DNA from: Comamonas odontotermitis
GTDB lineage: Bacteria > Pseudomonadota > Gammaproteobacteria > Burkholderiales > Burkholderiaceae_C
Direction of reading: 5' to 3'
Assembly: GCF_020080045.1 (NCBI RefSeq)
Contig: NZ_CP083451.1
Span: forward strand, 3,335,001 to 3,399,000
Length of the DNA stretch: 64,000 bases
Shown: positions 60,615 through 64,000 of the stretch, in pieces
How the letters are laid out: the number at the start of each line of letters is the position of its first letter
Numbering within the stretch: position 1 is the first letter of the stretch
Translations under genes and position numbers: made by a program
The notes under the pieces: generated by a model
The model's database searches: none
Seen by the model: only the letters and a program-made list of their open reading frames with translations
Told to the model about the DNA's origin: nothing

Positions 60615-62503
60615 GCGGCCACCTCGTCTTCATCGGCGCCACCCAGATAGGCATCCAGCACGCGCTGGTTCGATTGAATCTCGGCAGGTGTTCCCGTGGC
60701 AATCACGGTGCCGAACTCCAGTACCGTGATGCGGTCAGCCAGGTTCATCACAAACTCCATGTCATGCTCCACCACCAGAATACCCAAACCTTCGGCGCGC
60801 AACTGGCGCAGCAACTGGGCAAGCGATTGCTTCTCTAGGTGCCGCAGGCCCGCCGCCGGTTCGTCCAGCAGCAAGGCTGCGGGCTGTCCCGCCAAGGCGC
60901 GAGCGATTTCGACAATGCGCTGCTGACCCAAGGCCAACGACCCCGCAGGCACATCGGCAAACGCGCCCAGGCCGCAGCGTTCGATCTGCTTGCGCGCCTC
61001 GGCCAGCAACGACGCCTCTTCGTGCCTGTCCAGTCGCAGCATGGATGCCAACCACCCCTTGTGCGCACGCAGATGGGCACCCAAGGCCACGTTTTCCAGT
61101 ACCGTGCGCTGGCCCAGCAGGCGCACATGCTGAAAAGTACGCCCCAGGCCCAATGCGGCAAACCTGCGTGATGGCGCATCGGCCATGACATGGCCCATCA
61201 GTTGCACCTGGCCTTCGGTCGGCGAATCCACGCCCGAGATCATGTTGAAGAACGTACTCTTGCCTGCACCGTTCGGCCCGATCAGCGCGTGCACCTCCCC
61301 GGCCTTCAGCGACATGGACACATCATTGTTTGCGACCAGGCCACCAAAGCGCTTGGTGACATGCTCGGCTGCCAACAAGGTGGTGCCTGCCGCAGGCGCC
61401 GTGCGCTGGTCCAGCGGATGAGATGTGGCCTGGACCTGCCTGCCTGCAGGCTGTTTGATCCAGCGCGCAGTCAAGCGCTGCAAGGTGGGCCACAGCCCCT
61501 GGTCAAAACGCTGCAGCACCAGCACCATCAGCAGGCCGAAAACGATCACTTCAAAATTTCCGCTGGTGCCCAGCAGGGCGGGCAGAATGTCCTGCAGCTT
61601 CTCCTTCAGCAAGGTGATCAGGGTAGCGCCCAGCACGGCACCCCAGAGGTGACCCGCACCACCCACCACTGCCATGAACAGGTACTCGATACCGATGTTC
61701 AGGTTGAAGGGCGCGGGGCTCACAAAGCGCTGCATGTGCGCATACAGCCAGCCGGACAGGGTAGCGAGCAACGCGGCCAGCACAAACAGCTTGACGCGGT
61801 GGCGCGCGGTGTTGATGCCCATTGATTCGGCCATCACCTGCCCGCCCTTGAGCGAGCGGATCGCCCGCCCTTCTCGCGAATCGAGCAGATTGCTCAGCAG
61901 CCACAGTGCCAGCAGCAGCACGACCCAGACGAGCACACCCATGACCCGGGGCGACGCAAAGGAGGCGCCTGCAATCACCAATGGTGGAATGCCTGTGATG
62001 CCGGTCTGGCCACCCAGAAATTCCATGTTGCCAAACAGGTAGTACAGACTCAGGCCCCAGGCAATGGTGCACAGCGGCAGATAGTGCCCTTGGAGCTTGA
62101 CGGTGACGGACCCCAGCACCCAGGCAACGATGAAGGTGATCACAAAGCCCAGCACCAGGCCCACCCACGGCAGGCCGGCCGCGCCCACCGCACTGCCGAA
62201 AAACTGTACCGCCACCGGCGACGTGCATGCCCACGCCGTGGCATAGGCGCCGATGCCGACAAAGGCGGCCTGCCCAAACGATGTCATGCCGCCCACTCCG
62301 GTCAGCAACACCAGGCCGGCAGCCACCATGGCATAGAGGCCAATGTAGCTCAGGATCACCACGGTGAAATCAGGCAGAAATCCCCAGGCCAGTGCAAACA
62401 GCACAATGGCGGCGGCGGTGAGCATCCGGGGAGTGACAACACCTGCAGCGCTTGCGGGCGCGGAGTTGGCCATGGGGCCAGATTTGGGTACCGGCGCGCT
62501 CAT
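60611..62503 (-). CDS. LivM-LivG fusion: permease and ATP-binding domains in one protein
   Basis: The 630-residue protein fuses two subunits usually separate. Residues 25-335 form a LivM-type permease (GLYAMVAAGLVLLTGVGGMTSFGQAAFVGIGAYATA, then AIRSLKGGQVMAESMGINTARHRVKLFVLAALLATLSGWLYAH). A linker of about 30 residues (345-375) leads to a LivG ATPase with Walker [10 protein letters not shown] (409-417), GLGRTFQHVRLLGQRTVLEN, signature LALGQQRIVEIARAL, Walker B LLLDEPAAGL and LVVEHDMEFVM. The start overlaps the livH stop (ATGA). No stop or frameshift separates the halves, so the fusion appears genuine. Confidence 0.9.
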   Translation of the reverse strand: MSAPVPKSGPMANSAPASAAGVVTPRMLTAAAIVLFALAWGFLPDFTVVILSYIGLYAMVAAGLVLLTGVGGMTSFGQAAFVGIGAYATAWACTSPVAVQFFGSAVGAAGLPWVGLVLGFVITFIVAWVLGSVTVKLQGHYLPLCTIAWGLSLYYLFGNMEFLGGQTGITGIPPLVIAGASFASPRVMGVLVWVVLLLALWLLSNLLDSREGRAIRSLKGGQVMAESMGINTARHRVKLFVLAALLATLSGWLYAHMQRFVSPAPFNLNIGIEYLFMAVVGGAGHLWGAVLGATLITLLKEKLQDILPALLGTSGNFEVIVFGLLMVLVLQRFDQGLWPTLQRLTARWIKQPAGRQVQATSHPLDQRTAPAAGTTLLAAEHVTKRFGGLVANNDVSMSLKAGEVHALIGPNGAGKSTFFNMISGVDSPTEGQVQLMGHVMADAPSRRFAALGLGRTFQHVRLLGQRTVLENVALGAHLRAHKGWLASMLRLDRHEEASLLAEARKQIERCGLGAFADVPAGSLALGQQRIVEIARALAGQPAALLLDEPAAGLRHLEKQSLAQLLRQLRAEGLGILVVEHDMEFVMNLADRITVLEFGTVIATGTPAEIQSNQRVLDAYLGGADEDEVAA

Positions 62504-63528
62504 TCTTCTTCCTCCACATGGCGGCTGTTGCGCGATCTCCACCACAGCACCGGAATAATCATCGCAAACACCAGCACCTCCTTGTACGCGCTGGCCCAGA
62601 AGGTGGAAAAGGACTCCAGCAGGCCCACCAGCAGCGCGCCTGCCAGTGCCAACGGATAGCTGGCAAGACCGCCGATGATGGCCGCTACAAAGCCTTTGAG
62701 CCCCACCATGAATCCGGTGTCGTAATACACCGTGGTGAGCGGCGCGATCAGCAAGCCCGAGATGGCGCCGATCAAGGCAGCGAGAGCAAAGCTCAGATCG
62801 CCCGCCAGCGCAGTTGGAATGCCCATCAGGCGCGCGCCTACCCGGTTGATGGCAGTTGCGCGCAAGGCCTTGCCGAGCATTGATCGTTCAAAAAACACGA
62901 ACAGCGATATCACCAGTACCAGCGCAACACCCAGCACCACCAGGGACTGGCCCGAAATGGAAATGTCCGCAATGTCGAACTTGGACTCCGAGAAGGGCGT
63001 GGTACGCGAGCCCTCTGCACCAAAGAACAGCAGGCCCAAGCCCACCAGCACGCCGTGAAGCGCGACCGAAATGATGAGCAGCAGCAGCACGGAAGCATTT
63101 GCCACTGGCCGGTACGCCACACGGTAGAGCAACGGGCCCATGGGCATCACCAGCACCAAAGCAGTGATCGACTGCAGCAGCAGCGAACTGGGCTTGACGC
63201 CCAGGGCCAGCACCGCCGCCACGGCGGGAAAGCCTATGCACCACAGCAGGGTTGCGGGCCAACTGCCGCCCTGGCCGGAACGGGCACGCCACAGCTCCGC
63301 CACGAGCGCAACGGCAGCCATGACCAACAGCAGCCACAACGTGGAAGGCGTCTTGCCCGCCTGCATCATGGCCATGGTGAGCGCGCCATAGGCGACAAAC
63401 TCTCCCTGCGGAATGAAAATGATGCGTGTGACGGAAAACACCAGCACCAGGGCCACCGCCATCAGCCCGTAGATGGCGCCATTGACGATGCCGTCCTGCC
63501 CCAGCAGCAAGGCAATTTGCAAATCCAT
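62500..63528 (-). CDS. livH: branched-chain-type ABC transporter permease LivH
   Basis: The 342-residue inner-membrane permease starts MDLQIALLLGQDGIVNGAIYGLMAVALVLVFSVTRIIFIPQGEF, the standard LivH opening. It has about eight hydrophobic segments and the EAA-like region RSMLGKALRATAINRVGARLMGI. It ends with an acidic HVEEEE tail that overlaps the fusion gene. ATG 63528 is preferred to upstream starts. Confidence 0.9.
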   Translation of the reverse strand: MDLQIALLLGQDGIVNGAIYGLMAVALVLVFSVTRIIFIPQGEFVAYGALTMAMMQAGKTPSTLWLLLVMAAVALVAELWRARSGQGGSWPATLLWCIGFPAVAAVLALGVKPSSLLLQSITALVLVMPMGPLLYRVAYRPVANASVLLLLIISVALHGVLVGLGLLFFGAEGSRTTPFSESKFDIADISISGQSLVVLGVALVLVISLFVFFERSMLGKALRATAINRVGARLMGIPTALAGDLSFALAALIGAISGLLIAPLTTVYYDTGFMVGLKGFVAAIIGGLASYPLALAGALLVGLLESFSTFWASAYKEVLVFAMIIPVLWWRSRNSRHVEEEE

Positions 63529-63572
63529 AGTCGACTTTCGAAAACGCGGAAAGATGAAACACCCCGGAGCTG

Positions 63573-63650
63573 CCTTGCGGCGCACCGCAAGGGAAACTGC
63601 GGCCCCATCAGCAAAACGGCTTTTGCTGACCGTCTCGCAGATGGGGCCGC
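63573..63650 (-). other. double hairpin between the binding-protein gene and livH
   Basis: Two strong inverted repeats lie in the 149-base gap. One is CCTTGCGG-cgca-CCGCAAGG (63573-63592). The other is the larger GCGGCCCCATC/GATGGGGCCGC (63599-63609 with 63640-63650), enclosing AGCAAAA-cggc-TTTTGCT (63610-63627). They probably protect the upstream message or partly terminate it, so that more binding protein than permease is made. Confidence 0.75.
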
Positions 63651-63677
63651 GCCTGTTTCATGCGTTGCAGGCGTATA

Positions 63678-64000
63678 TCAGGGTTGGTACTTCCAGGTGC
63701 CGTTTTCGATCTTGACCATCACCACACCATTCTGGATGCCGAGGTGGTCAGTGGGTGACATGGAGAAAATGCCGTGTGCGCCAGGTACATTCTTGGTCTG
63801 CTCCAAGGCATCGCGCAACGCCGCGCGGAACTCCGGTGTGCCAGGCTGCGCCTTTTTCAGCGCTTCGGGCACAGCGGCGAACAGGATCTTTCCTGCATCC
63901 CATGCATGTGCGCCAAAAGTGGCTGCAGTGCCCTTGCCATACTTGCCCTCATAGGCCTTGACGTAATCCACGCCCTCCTTCTTGACCGGGTTGCTGTCAG
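63678..64000 (-). CDS. branched-chain-type ABC substrate-binding protein, 5' part off window
   Basis: Only the C-terminal 107 residues are visible. The frame is open through base 64000 (SNPVKKEGVDYVKAYEGKYG continuing to the window edge). The sequence AATFGAHAWDAGKILFAAVPEALKKA, and the ending DHLGIQNGVVMVKIENGTWKYQP, match LivK/LivJ-type periplasmic binding proteins. It is upstream of livH in the same direction and is the receptor of this transporter. The internal GTG at 63971 is not the real start. Confidence 0.87.
   Translation of the reverse strand, partial: DSNPVKKEGVDYVKAYEGKYGKGTAATFGAHAWDAGKILFAAVPEALKKAQPGTPEFRAALRDALEQTKNVPGAHGIFSMSPTDHLGIQNGVVMVKIENGTWKYQP

Overview
The window is GC-rich chromosomal DNA of a betaproteobacterium of the Burkholderiales, most likely Comamonadaceae and Comamonas-like. 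This rests on gene content: 6S RNA directly after zapA, two Bug-type solute-binding proteins, a dapA-bamC pair, a homoprotocatechuate meta-cleavage operon, an IPTL-CTERM-like secreted protein and short AT-rich dispersed repeats. I saw no rRNA, tRNA, CRISPR array, insertion sequence or prophage.

Region 1-12.7 kb is mixed housekeeping DNA. It holds a 5'-truncated pirin, an ArgO/LysE exporter divergent from its ArgP-like regulator, an M28 peptidase, an ABC exporter pair, DUF2721, SlyX, a PLP aminotransferase, a DUF4105 membrane protein, an amidase and endonuclease III.

Region 12.7-29.7 kb is devoted to cobalamin. Reading on the minus strand from a cobalamin riboswitch: btuB, cobB, cobU, btuF, btuC, btuD, cobO, bluB, cbiB, cobC, a HipA-like kinase, a DUF3037 protein and cobQ, mostly overlapping or tightly spaced. 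cobT lies apart, separated by two secreted-protein genes. The set covers corrinoid uptake, adenosylation, amidation, nucleotide-loop assembly and lower-ligand synthesis. No corrin-ring genes and no cobS are seen here. The HipA-like/DUF3037 pair has no known B12 role.

Region 29.7-34.6 kb holds a ZapB-like gene, zapA, the 6S RNA gene, a TauE/SafE exporter, hemN divergent from fnr with an FNR box between them, and a universal stress protein. Region 34.7-40.7 kb is a malonate-use operon: a GntR regulator, malonyl-CoA decarboxylase, a Bug protein, an enoyl-CoA hydratase-like protein and malonyl-CoA synthetase. Region 40.9-48.5 kb carries an orphan amino-acid binding protein, lgt, dapA-bamC, an Ala-rich lipoprotein, an unknown gene beside a RoxA-type oxygenase, and an SlyD-like isomerase.

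Region 48.6-64 kb starts with a secreted MORN-repeat/C13-type protease. A GbsR/MarR regulator follows, with the same 20-bp palindrome in front of it and in front of a DCC-SDR gene pair. Next comes a homoprotocatechuate operon (hpaR G1 G2 E, Bug, LigA-like, LigB-like dioxygenase, F, H) whose regulator start codon is overlapped by a perfect 24-bp palindrome. Converging on it is a branched-chain-type ABC transporter in which LivM and LivG are fused into one polypeptide; its binding-protein gene runs off the window.
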